Of a stretch of DNA of 8,075 bases, positions 1-5,420 are shown piece after piece. The notes under the pieces are model-generated. The model did no database searches. It had not been told where the DNA came from and saw only the letters and a program-made list of their open reading frames with translations. Source of the stretch: DATILI01 sp035476635 (GTDB lineage Bacteria; Pseudomonadota; Gammaproteobacteria; Burkholderiales; Burkholderiaceae_C). The position numbers and the translations under genes were made by a program. Location: assembly GCA_035476635.1 (NCBI GenBank), contig DATILI010000017.1:1-8075 (forward strand). Direction: 5' to 3'. Numbering within the stretch: position 1 is the first letter of the stretch; every line of letters begins with the position of its first letter.

Positions 1-346
1 TAACCGACCACCGATGAAAATGCGAACCCACAACTTGCACCGGCAACGCATCTATATGCGAACTAAAACTATTTGTATGCCCACCGGTTTCATCGAAATC
101 CAACCGACAAACAGCGACACCATGAATAACCACCAACGAGAAATCTAAGGTGGCACTTCCCGGCCTTGAAACTATTACCAACTGCTGACCGAACTGAACG
201 CCATCTATTTCGATAGGGATTTTCAAGCAATGCTCAGAAGGGTCTCTGTTGGGCTGCCAAGTTAGAGGCTCATCGATGCCAACAAGTGCCTTCTCAGCAT
301 TGAAAAAATCAGTAACCTCCCTGATGAACTCTTCTCTTGTTGGCAT
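1..346 (-). CDS. Unrecognised protein, N-terminal 115 codons (3' end off window)
   Basis: An open frame runs leftwards from ATG at 346 to the window edge without a stop, giving 115 codons of an unfinished protein. It begins MPTREEFIREVTDFFNAEKA, then has alternating beta-like segments (KIPIEIDGVQFGQQLVIVS, LDFSLVVIHGVAVCRLDFD) and a polar, histidine-rich tail with GGHTN, then GSHFHRW. The pattern CRLDF...GGHTN...GSHFHRW resembles a loosely remembered group of small uncharacterised bacterial proteins in which conserved Gly-His and His-x-His-x-Trp motifs follow a beta-rich core, but I cannot name the family. The frame has a stop (TGA) shortly upstream of the ATG and no better start. AGGG lies 3 bases before the ATG, a weak, close ribosome binding site. 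Base composition is clearly lower in GC than the aro region, which fits acquired DNA. It could be the second gene of a unit with the 177-residue gene upstream. The function is unknown. I am fairly sure it is coding. Confidence 0.68.
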   Translation of the reverse strand, partial: MPTREEFIREVTDFFNAEKALVGIDEPLTWQPNRDPSEHCLKIPIEIDGVQFGQQLVIVSRPGSATLDFSLVVIHGVAVCRLDFDETGGHTNSFSSHIDALPVQVVGSHFHRWSV

Positions 347-368
347 ACGCCCTGCTGAGTCAGATAAT
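340..368 (+). promoter_or_regulatory. Putative sigma-70 promoter for the small plus-strand gene
   Basis: A -35 hexamer TTGGCA (340-345) and a -10 hexamer GATAAT (363-368) are separated by exactly 17 bp; each differs from consensus at one base. Transcription would be expected to start near 375, only about 4 bases before the ATG at 379. The -35 box overlaps the start codon of the opposing gene (344-346 on the minus strand), and the -10 lies inside an 11-bp palindrome. This is a pattern match only. Confidence 0.45.
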
Positions 369-371
369 CTG
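361..371. promoter_or_regulatory. 11-bp palindrome over the -10 box, possible operator
   Basis: CAGATAATCTG is a perfect inverted repeat of CAGAT with a single central base. It lies between the divergent starts at 346 (minus) and 379 (plus) and contains the putative GATAAT -10 box. A repressor bound here could block the plus-strand promoter and perhaps affect the minus-strand gene. Short palindromes occur by chance, so the operator role is inference from position. Confidence 0.3.
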
Positions 372-378
372 CCCCATC

Positions 379-516
379 ATGCCAGCCACCACCAAGCCCG
401 TGAAGCCCGAGCAACCCTCACCCGTCAACAATCCAGATGATGTGTTGCGGAGAATGCTCACAAGTCCACCAAAGCCACACAAGGCGCCGCAGGACAAAAT
501 CCCTTCGAAAGACTAG
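379..516 (+). CDS. Possible 45-residue small protein with Pro/Lys-rich ends
   Basis: A 46-codon frame runs from ATG at 379 to TAG at 514-516. The product is rich in Pro and Lys, starts MPATTKPVKPEQPSPVNN, and has one compact segment, PDDVLRRMLTSPPKPHKAPQ, that could form a short amphipathic helix followed by a PPKPHK tail. Similar short segments (a D-x-L-R-R-x-L helix followed by TPPKPHK-like residues) are, from memory, common in small proteins of the antitoxin or accessory type, but I cannot name a family. No ribosome binding site precedes the ATG, yet a near-consensus promoter would place the message start about 4 bases upstream, consistent with leaderless translation. The stop shares CTAG with the converging gene's stop. 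Against it: the same bases are also open in a minus-strand frame, and the frame is short. A composition artefact is the main alternative. Confidence 0.42.
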   Translation: MPATTKPVKPEQPSPVNNPDDVLRRMLTSPPKPHKAPQDKIPSKD

Positions 517-1046
517 CTTCGGGCTGGGCGACGGGCTTTTGCCTCCGCAATAATCTGTTCGTATCGGATGAGGGCGGTTTGTAGCAGCGTACGTTCCCCG
601 TTCGCCCTATGGTCGCGCATGGGGATGAGGATCTGCCAAATTTTGTCCGGCGTCTGCATGTCCTCTGGAAAGACCGTTGGCACTCGGTCATTCAGGAGAA
701 TGGCCATCGTTCGGAACTCGTCCGACGTGTACTTGTGCGCTCTACTGGAGACGACGAGCACGTCCCAATGCGGCAAAAGGTATGTGCGCTCTAAGGCTGA
801 GCGCTCGAAAATTCCACGCCACTCTCCATCGGCTCGATCGACAAAATGAATTGGGGCAACTGGCACCGCAGCCATGATGCAAGCCGCTCCAATGATGTGC
901 ATGGCTTTGCCAATGGCCATTGCATCCTTTGCTGGATTTCTGCCAATTGCCTGGGCATAGAACCCGTAAGTCCGCGTGTGCCCATTGAGTGCATTTGCCT
1001 CGAAATGGGGGAGCACTTCGCAAGCTATTTGAAGTGAGGTTGCCAT
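513..1046 (-). CDS. Unrecognised 177-residue accessory protein
   Basis: The frame reads 177 residues from ATG at 1046 to TAG at 513-515. I chose this start because AAGGA sits 6 bases upstream; the frame extends to a GTG at 1154, but that has no ribosome binding site. The N-terminal half has the block TRTYGFYAQAIGRNPAKDAM (residues 24 to 43), then IGKAMHIIGAAC and VPVAPIHFVDRADGEW, followed by LPHWDVLVVSSRAHKY and a polar, helical C-terminus ending in a basic KARRPARS tail. The Tyr-Gly...Ala...Ile-Gly...Ile-Gly arrangement is faintly reminiscent of the winged helix in alkyltransferase-like proteins (YGDLA...IG...RAVG), but no PCHR-type active site is present and I would not assign that function. 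There is no signal peptide or clear membrane span. Codon use is less GC-rich than in the aro genes, pointing to horizontal acquisition. The function is unknown; I am confident that it is coding. Confidence 0.72.
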   Translation of the reverse strand: MATSLQIACEVLPHFEANALNGHTRTYGFYAQAIGRNPAKDAMAIGKAMHIIGAACIMAAVPVAPIHFVDRADGEWRGIFERSALERTYLLPHWDVLVVSSRAHKYTSDEFRTMAILLNDRVPTVFPEDMQTPDKIWQILIPMRDHRANGERTLLQTALIRYEQIIAEAKARRPARS

Positions 1047-1052
1047 AGTCTT

Positions 1053-1057
1053 TCCTT
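1053..1057 (-). promoter_or_regulatory. Ribosome binding site fixing the start of the 177-residue gene
   Basis: On the minus strand AAGGA lies 6 bases before ATG at 1046. It is one of the better Shine-Dalgarno matches in the window and favours this start over the in-frame GTG at 1154 and the in-frame ATG codons between them. Confidence 0.6.
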
Positions 1058-1242
1058 GGTAGTGGCAGCCCATCATCTTCAAAAAGTCCAAGGAGGCAAG
1101 GCGGAACCTGGAAAACTTTGCCGAAACATTGGCGACCAGTGGAACGCTTGACACGGGGTCGACAAGTGTTTCCTACGCCTTGCAAAGATGGGCTCGTTAA
1201 ACCGCACACCCATCCGAAAATCTTTACACATTCCCATTTTGG

Positions 1243-1271
1243 TGCACATGCAAAACCTGCATAGTTTGCAT
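1243..1271. repeat. Spaced TGCA motifs with an imperfect inverted repeat
   Basis: Four TGCA tetramers begin at 1243, 1249, 1258 and 1267, the last three spaced 9 bp apart. Within them ATGCAAAAC (1248-1256) and GTTTGCAT (1264-1271) form inverted arms with a one-base difference around a 7-base centre. The site lies in the gap between the RAYT gene and the 177-residue gene, about 200 bp upstream of the latter's start, so it could be an operator or a remnant of the element boundary. No function can be assigned. The rest of the gap (1047-1242) shows no other clear signal. Confidence 0.4.
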
Positions 1272-1297
1272 TTGTCACCTACATATTTCCGGATTCG

Positions 1298-1996
1298 CTA
1301 GGTCGAATTCGGCCTGACCACTGGGCGCCCGGCATGTGTTTTGCTCACGCGGCGCTGAGTCCGCTTTTGCAGATCCGCGACAAAATCCGGCTCGCCCAAG
1401 GCCCATCCGCTCAGTACCGACTGCGTCAGCGCCTTCTGCTGCTCCGCACTGACGCCCGCACGCACCAAGTCGGCGTAGGCCGCTTCACGTGCAAACGGGG
1501 TGTTTCCCAGCTCCCAGATCAGCGCCGGAGGTGTGATGCGCTTGTCGCTGCGCAAGCCGACGTAGTGGCTGTGGCTGGACCACGGATAGGCGCGCGCCTC
1601 GGCGACCAACCCGGCGCGCACTGGATTGAGATCGATATAGGCCATGCAGGCCAGCAGATAGCGCTCGGTCTGAATCAAGGTCGATCGGTATCGGCCCTCC
1701 CAGAGGGTCCCGCTGCGCCCTTGCCGGTCGTTGAAATAGCGCACGTAGCGGCGCCCGACCGCTTGCATCATCTGCGGCAGTGCATCGGTCGATTCCGGCG
1801 TTGCCAGCAAATGGAAATGGTTGCTCATCAACACGTAGGCGTGCAGCGCAACGCCGAATTTCTCCGCGTTCTCAGCGAGCAGGTCCAGCAGCGCCTCGTA
1901 ATCGGCCGTCGACGCAAAAATCGCTTGCCGGTTATTGCCGCGCTGGATGACGTGGTGGGGATAGCCGGGTATGGTGAGGCGAGGAAGGCGGGCCAT
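1298..1996 (-). CDS. REP-associated tyrosine transposase (RAYT, Y1_Tnp/IS200-like fold)
   Basis: This 232-residue protein has the layout of a RAYT, a single-copy relative of IS200/IS605 Y1 HUH transposases that acts on single-stranded DNA and is linked to REP palindromes. The N-terminus MARLPRLTIPGYPHHVIQRG is the usual opening. The HUH metal-binding pair is in NHFHLL (His60 and His62), preceded by HAYVLMS. The catalytic tyrosine is expected in the RYLLACMAYIDLNPVRAGLV block (Tyr113 or Tyr120), preceded by GTLWEGRYRS. A C-terminal basic helical region (residues about 165 to 225) ends in the AGRP motif often seen in this group. The start is ATG at 1996, with no clear ribosome binding site. All key residues are present and the frame is intact, so it may be active. 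The last codons run through a degenerate copy of the boundary repeat. Assignment to the family is firm; mobility is not shown. Confidence 0.92.
   Translation of the reverse strand: MARLPRLTIPGYPHHVIQRGNNRQAIFASTADYEALLDLLAENAEKFGVALHAYVLMSNHFHLLATPESTDALPQMMQAVGRRYVRYFNDRQGRSGTLWEGRYRSTLIQTERYLLACMAYIDLNPVRAGLVAEARAYPWSSHSHYVGLRSDKRITPPALIWELGNTPFAREAAYADLVRAGVSAEQQKALTQSVLSGWALGEPDFVADLQKRTQRRVSKTHAGRPVVRPNST
1301..1321 (-). repeat. Degenerate left boundary repeat of the RAYT element
   Basis: Read on the minus strand, GTGGTCAGGCCGAATTCGAC lies in the last codons of the RAYT gene. It shares GGTCAG, followed 4 to 5 bases later by AATT, with the right-hand repeat at 2021-2040, in the same orientation. 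It also contains the palindrome CGAATTCG (1304-1311), extended to 14 bp with one mismatch. Homology of the two copies is inferred from position and partial identity. Confidence 0.35.
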
Positions 1997-2017
1997 GAGA
2001 TCGGATGCGATGCCGGC

Positions 2018-2890
2018 TCATGATAATTGGAATCTGACCCCCATTAAGGATTCGAGGCCGAACTCGCTGAGGATGCCCTGTAGCCGATCCGCCGCGCTGC
2101 GCTTTTTCTGTCCTGTGTAGCGGGCAATGATGAGCTCGTTTTTCATGCTGTGCTCCCAGCCCACGAGTTCAGTCACGGTGACCTGATAGCCCGAGGCCTC
2201 CAGGTAGAGACAACGCAGCACATTGGTGATCTGGCTGCCCATTTCGCGGGTGTGCAACGGATGGCGCCAGAGTTCGGCCAGTGGCGTGCGGGCCAGGGCC
2301 AGGGCTTTGTTCTGGCGCAGACACGCAGCAACCTCGGCTTGGCAGCAGGGCACCAGCACCATGACCTTCGCTTGCTTGCGAAGGCCGAAGGCAATCGCGT
2401 CGTCTGTCGCGGTGTCGCAGGCGTGCAGCGCGGTCACCATGTCGACGCGCTCGGGCAACTCTTCGGATTCGGCCGATTCGGCGACGCTCAGGTTGAGAAA
2501 GCGCATGCGTTCGAAACCGAGGCGCTTGGCGAGTTCACGCGACTTGTCCACGAGTTCCGGCCGAGTTTCGATGCCGTAGATCGTGCCGGCCTGCAGTGCC
2601 TTGAAAAACAGGTCGTAAATGATGAAGCCCAGGTACGACTTGCCGGCACCGTGGTCGGCCAGTGTGAGTCCGCCTGCATCGGTCGCCGGCAGTTCCACCA
2701 GCAGCTTCTCGATGAACTGGAACAGGTGATAGACCTGCTTGAGCTTGCGCCGCGAGTCCTGGTTCAGCTTGCCGTCACGCGTCAAGATGTGCAGCTCCTT
2801 GAGCAGCTCCACCGATTGGCCCGGCCGGATCTCGGGTGCGACGCCACTCGCCCCGGCCTCGGAGACGGCGGTTTTCCTGTTGGATTTCAT
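2018..2890 (-). CDS. SAM-dependent methyltransferase, Methyltransf_32-like, C-terminus altered
   Basis: The 290-residue product resembles class I SAM-dependent methyltransferases of the Methyltransf_32 group. Motif I is LADHGAGKSYLGF (residues 77 to 89), in the position of the usual D-x-G-x-G-K loop. The acidic residue after the second strand is in YGIETRPELVDKS (105-117), and ALHACDTATDDAI (154-166) and VLVPCCQ (178-184) follow, as in this family. An N-terminal helical region (about 25 to 70, including LKQVYHLFQFIEKLL) precedes the catalytic fold. The substrate is unknown; the ALHACD and PCC motifs are shared with relatives proposed to modify RNA or protein, but this cannot be settled here. 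ATG at 2890 overlaps the stop of the DUF1415 gene by 4 bp (ATGA), so translation is probably coupled. The last residues, GVRFQLS, and the TGA are encoded by the RAYT boundary repeat, so the native C-terminus appears to have been replaced. Confidence 0.85.
   Translation of the reverse strand: MKSNRKTAVSEAGASGVAPEIRPGQSVELLKELHILTRDGKLNQDSRRKLKQVYHLFQFIEKLLVELPATDAGGLTLADHGAGKSYLGFIIYDLFFKALQAGTIYGIETRPELVDKSRELAKRLGFERMRFLNLSVAESAESEELPERVDMVTALHACDTATDDAIAFGLRKQAKVMVLVPCCQAEVAACLRQNKALALARTPLAELWRHPLHTREMGSQITNVLRCLYLEASGYQVTVTELVGWEHSMKNELIIARYTGQKKRSAADRLQGILSEFGLESLMGVRFQLS
2021..2040 (-). repeat. Right boundary repeat of the RAYT element
   Basis: Read on the minus strand this is GGGGTCAGATTCCAATTATC, about 25 bases upstream of the RAYT start codon. 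From memory, sequences of the form GGGGTCAGATTCCAATTA recur beside RAYT genes in many proteobacteria. Here it lies inside the 3' end of the methyltransferase frame. A degenerate same-strand copy is at 1301-1321. Confidence 0.6.
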
Positions 2891-3456
2891 GGCCCGATTT
2901 TGCCTGCCGCAGAGGGGCCCACGCCCAAGGCCGCCCAGCCTCTTTCCCCAAGCGCCTCCAGGGTACGCATGTTGTGCTCAAAGATGTCTTCGGCTTGCGG
3001 GAATGCGGCCACCGCCTTGTCGATACTGTCTTCCCGCAGCAGGTGCAATGTGGGATGGGGCGCGCGGTTGGTGTAGTTGGTGATGTCGTCAGGCGTGGTG
3101 CCCGCGAACTGGTAGGCCGGGTGAAAACTTGCGATCTGGATCACACCGTCAAGATCCAGGCGCCGCAGCACCATATCGGCTTCACCCAGGAAATCATTGA
3201 ATTCGAGAAAGTCAGGCAGGCAGGCCGGCGCAATCAGCAGGGTGGTATCGCGCACGGACGGATCCGCTGCGGCAAGCTGCTTCAACTCCAGAATGAGATC
3301 TTCCAGCAGTTCAACCGCTTGCGTGGCCTTGCTGATTGCGAAATGGATCTGCCCCTTCACATGCACCGCCTTGGCAAACGGGCACAGGTTCAGGCCGATC
3401 ACGGCACGCTCCAGCCAGGCCCGGGTATCGCGTTCAGCGGCTGAGATCGTGCCCAC
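2887..3456 (-). CDS. DUF1415 family protein
   Basis: The 189-residue protein matches the DUF1415 family, a cytosolic family of unknown biochemical role common in beta- and gammaproteobacteria. Hallmarks are TRAWLERAVIGLNLCPFAKA (residues 11 to 30, with the conserved NLCPF), FLEFNDFL (83-90), IASFHPAYQFAGT (108-120), NYTNRAPHPTLHLLRE (127-142) and HNMRTLEALG (161-170). The length is normal for the family. The start is GTG at 3456, preceded by AAGG 6 bases upstream and only 2 bp after the stop of the upstream gene. The stop overlaps the next gene's start by 4 bp. The conserved Cys, His and Asn residues suggest an enzyme or a metal site, but no reaction is established. Family assignment is strong; function is open. 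Confidence 0.9.
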   Translation of the reverse strand: MGTISAAERDTRAWLERAVIGLNLCPFAKAVHVKGQIHFAISKATQAVELLEDLILELKQLAAADPSVRDTTLLIAPACLPDFLEFNDFLGEADMVLRRLDLDGVIQIASFHPAYQFAGTTPDDITNYTNRAPHPTLHLLREDSIDKAVAAFPQAEDIFEHNMRTLEALGERGWAALGVGPSAAGKIGP

Positions 3457-3458
3457 GT

Positions 3459-4112
3459 TCAGCCTTGCGCAAACTGGCTCGGCTGGGCCACGATCAGTTT
3501 GGCCAATTCATCCAGTACCCCGTTCTGGACCTTCGCCGCCGGCCAGGTGGAGCTCAGAACCTCAAAGCCGCTCGCGTTGACAACGCGAAAGGCCAGCGTG
3601 GCATGGTCATGGTCTGGTGTCACGGTCACGTTGCCACGGGTTTCGGCGATGTAGTCGAAACGGATCGCTTGCAGCGTGTTCTTCTCCGGGTGCCGCAACT
3701 CCTTGCGCTCATGCCTGACCAGGCCCATGGCAAGCCGGGACTCGACTCTTTCCAGGTCTGGCGGGAAATTCACGGTCACCGATCCACCAACAGATGCGCC
3801 CATTTGTGGAACGATTTGCCAGCCCATGCCGACGTAGTCAAAGACTTCCTTGTTACGCAGCATCTTCTTGCGCGCATCGGCCCGAAAGCGCTCCAGCTTC
3901 ATCGCCGGCCACGGGGTCTTGCCGTCCAAGGTGAATCGCGGACCAGCCGGCATCAACACATCGAGTTGCTTGGCCAGATCGCTGAAGTAGTGCCACACGA
4001 TCTTGCAAGCAGCCTCGGTTTGCGCCGTATGCGCGTCCAGGTTGAATTGCTCAACGCTGCGCTCGCGCTGCAAGGCGCTGGCTTGCACTTTGAGTTGATT
4101 CAGAAAGCTCAC
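3459..4112 (-). CDS. Unrecognised conserved-looking 217-residue protein
   Basis: The frame starts at GTG 4112 (MSFLNQLKVQ) with GGAG 7 bases upstream and ends in TGA at 3459. The N-terminal 50 residues are helical and amphipathic (ASALQRERSVEQFNLDAHTA, then CKIVWHYFSDLAKQLDVL). The middle has a beta-rich pattern (ERFRADARKKMLRN, then VFDYVGMGWQIVPQ and GSVTVNFPPDLERVESRL), followed by IRFDYIAETRGNVTVTPDHD and a C-terminal helix (LDELAKLIVAQPSQF). No signal peptide, membrane span or catalytic motif is apparent, so it is probably cytoplasmic. It lies 36 bp after the MFS gene and 2 bp before the DUF1415 gene, so it is very likely cotranscribed with them. It looks like one of the uncharacterised proteins that accompany core genes in Burkholderiales, but I cannot name a domain. 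Coding status is firm. Confidence 0.82.
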   Translation of the reverse strand: MSFLNQLKVQASALQRERSVEQFNLDAHTAQTEAACKIVWHYFSDLAKQLDVLMPAGPRFTLDGKTPWPAMKLERFRADARKKMLRNKEVFDYVGMGWQIVPQMGASVGGSVTVNFPPDLERVESRLAMGLVRHERKELRHPEKNTLQAIRFDYIAETRGNVTVTPDHDHATLAFRVVNASGFEVLSSTWPAAKVQNGVLDELAKLIVAQPSQFAQG

Positions 4113-4148
4113 AAACGCTCCGGCATCCCTGTGTTTGACGCCGCGATT

Positions 4149-5399
4149 TTAGCGGCCCAATTGCCGACTCGCGCCGGCCGTAGCGCGCTGGCGCCGCTCC
4201 AGCAATCGCCCGATCGCCAGGGCAAGCGCCCCGCCAGCAAGGGCGCAGCCGCCGGTGACCACCCAGGTCCAATGCCAGCCACCGGCCAGACCGGCCACCC
4301 AGGCCACCAGCGGTGGCCCGGCAAACTGCCCCAGCGACGACCACTGCTGCATCCAGCCCACTGTGGTGGAAACGGTGCGGCCACTGGGCGCCAGCGCCAC
4401 AGCCAGCGAAAACAAGGTCCCCGGAATCATTCCGCCCACCATGGAAAACAGCAGCACCGCCAAGTACCGTGGCACCAGCGGCAAGGCGCTCCCGCCCACT
4501 ACCGCAAACGCGGCCAGGCCTGCGGCGCCCATGGTGGCGAAACCGATCCAAAGCAGCACCTCGGGCTGCCAGCCGCGCTGCAGCAACCGCCCGGAGACGA
4601 TATTGCCGCCCATGTTGACGAGGGCCGCGAGGGCCGTAAGCGCGCCGCTGATGCCCGCAGACAGTCCGGCCTGAGCATAGATGGACGGCAGGAACCCGAT
4701 CACGGCAAGCCACTGCCCCGAATACATGGCAAAGGTCAACGCCACCAGCCAGGGGCCGCGCGACGACAAGGTCTGGCGCAGGCGCCCCGGCCAGCCCTCG
4801 AACGGTCCGCCCTGCGTGGGCTGCGCTAGGGCTGCGGCCGTGCGCAAGCTGTCGGACGGCAAGGCCAGCCACATCCACAGGGCCATCACCAGCGACAACG
4901 CGGCGAGGATCCACCACCAGGTTTGCCAGCCTGCGGCCGCAATGACGAATGGGCCGCACAGCAGCGCTACCGCGGTGCCGAACGGCATATAGGCGCCCCA
5001 CAAGCCCAGCATGGCGTTCATGCGCTGCGGCGGCACGAGCAGGCGGATCAAGCTCGGCGCCGGCATGGATGCCAGCAGGAATCCAAATCCTTCAATGGCA
5101 CGCAGCGACAGCATGGCTGGTACGTCCAGGGCCCATCCCCCCAGGGCGCCCGCGCCAAAAAGTATCAAAAGCCCTGACACCATGCTGCGCTTGAGGCCCA
5201 GCCCATCCGCCGCCAGTCCGACGGCGAGGCCCAGCGTCATGCCCGCCAACTGCACCAGCGAGAGCAGGAAGCCGGCTTGCAGCAGCGTCAGGCCTAGTGT
5301 TTCGCGCAACACCGGCAGCGCGGGCGGCAGCTTGCCTACGTGCAACGCCGCGCTGACACCGGCGAGGATGACGATCAGAGCGGGATCAACGCGCCGCAT
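4149..5399 (-). CDS. MFS transporter, CynX/NimT-like
   Basis: This is a hydrophobic protein of 416 residues from ATG at 5399; a GTG 9 bases further upstream (5408) is in frame and possible, and neither has a clear ribosome binding site. About 12 membrane helices can be drawn, six on each side of a polar central loop (roughly residues 183 to 213, SDSLRTAAALAQPTQGG). After helix 2, GLAADGLGLKRSM fits the MFS motif A pattern (G-x-x-x-D-x-x-G-x-K/R). The N-terminus PALIVILAGVSAALHVGKLP and the overall make-up resemble the CynX/NimT branch, whose members carry cyanate, nitroimidazoles or other small anions, but the substrate cannot be read from sequence. The gene begins 21 bp after the dGTPase-like gene ends, so it is probably in the same operon. 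It lies in the inner membrane. Frame and family are confident; the substrate is unknown. Confidence 0.88.
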   Translation of the reverse strand: MRRVDPALIVILAGVSAALHVGKLPPALPVLRETLGLTLLQAGFLLSLVQLAGMTLGLAVGLAADGLGLKRSMVSGLLILFGAGALGGWALDVPAMLSLRAIEGFGFLLASMPAPSLIRLLVPPQRMNAMLGLWGAYMPFGTAVALLCGPFVIAAAGWQTWWWILAALSLVMALWMWLALPSDSLRTAAALAQPTQGGPFEGWPGRLRQTLSSRGPWLVALTFAMYSGQWLAVIGFLPSIYAQAGLSAGISGALTALAALVNMGGNIVSGRLLQRGWQPEVLLWIGFATMGAAGLAAFAVVGGSALPLVPRYLAVLLFSMVGGMIPGTLFSLAVALAPSGRTVSTTVGWMQQWSSLGQFAGPPLVAWVAGLAGGWHWTWVVTGGCALAGGALALAIGRLLERRQRATAGASRQLGR

Positions 5400-5420
5400 G
5401 GTTCGCACCGGCCGGCGCCA

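Noticed and set aside
249..440. A 63-codon plus-strand frame
   Set aside because: It is antisense to the left-edge gene over most of its length, has no promoter or ribosome binding site, and its translation shows no recognisable pattern.
1063..1200. A plus-strand stretch with a protein-like translation (IIFKKSKEARRNLENFAETL and onward, ending in RWAR)
   Set aside because: It follows a stop at 1060-1062 and has no ATG or ribosome binding site. It could be a gene remnant, but there is no support beyond its amino acid make-up.
742..1278. A 178-codon minus-strand frame overlapping the 177-residue gene
   Set aside because: Its translation has no coherent pattern and it is out of frame with the gene that has a good ribosome binding site.
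1323..1330. The palindrome GGGCGCCC near the end of the RAYT gene, as a possible REP hairpin
   Set aside because: It has no loop, lies in coding sequence, and 8-bp GC palindromes are common at this base composition.
2150..3076. A 308-codon open frame on the plus strand
   Set aside because: It mirrors the methyltransferase and part of the DUF1415 gene and shows no domain; the minus-strand genes carry the motifs.
3336..4829. A 497-codon open frame on the plus strand
   Set aside because: It is antisense to the DUF1415, 217-residue and MFS genes, has low-complexity Arg/Gln/Ala/Pro content, and arises from high GC at third codon positions.
4051..5001. A 316-codon frame on the minus strand inside the MFS gene
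   Set aside because: It is an off-frame shadow of the transporter, rich in Arg, Gly and Ala, without membrane-like pattern or motifs.
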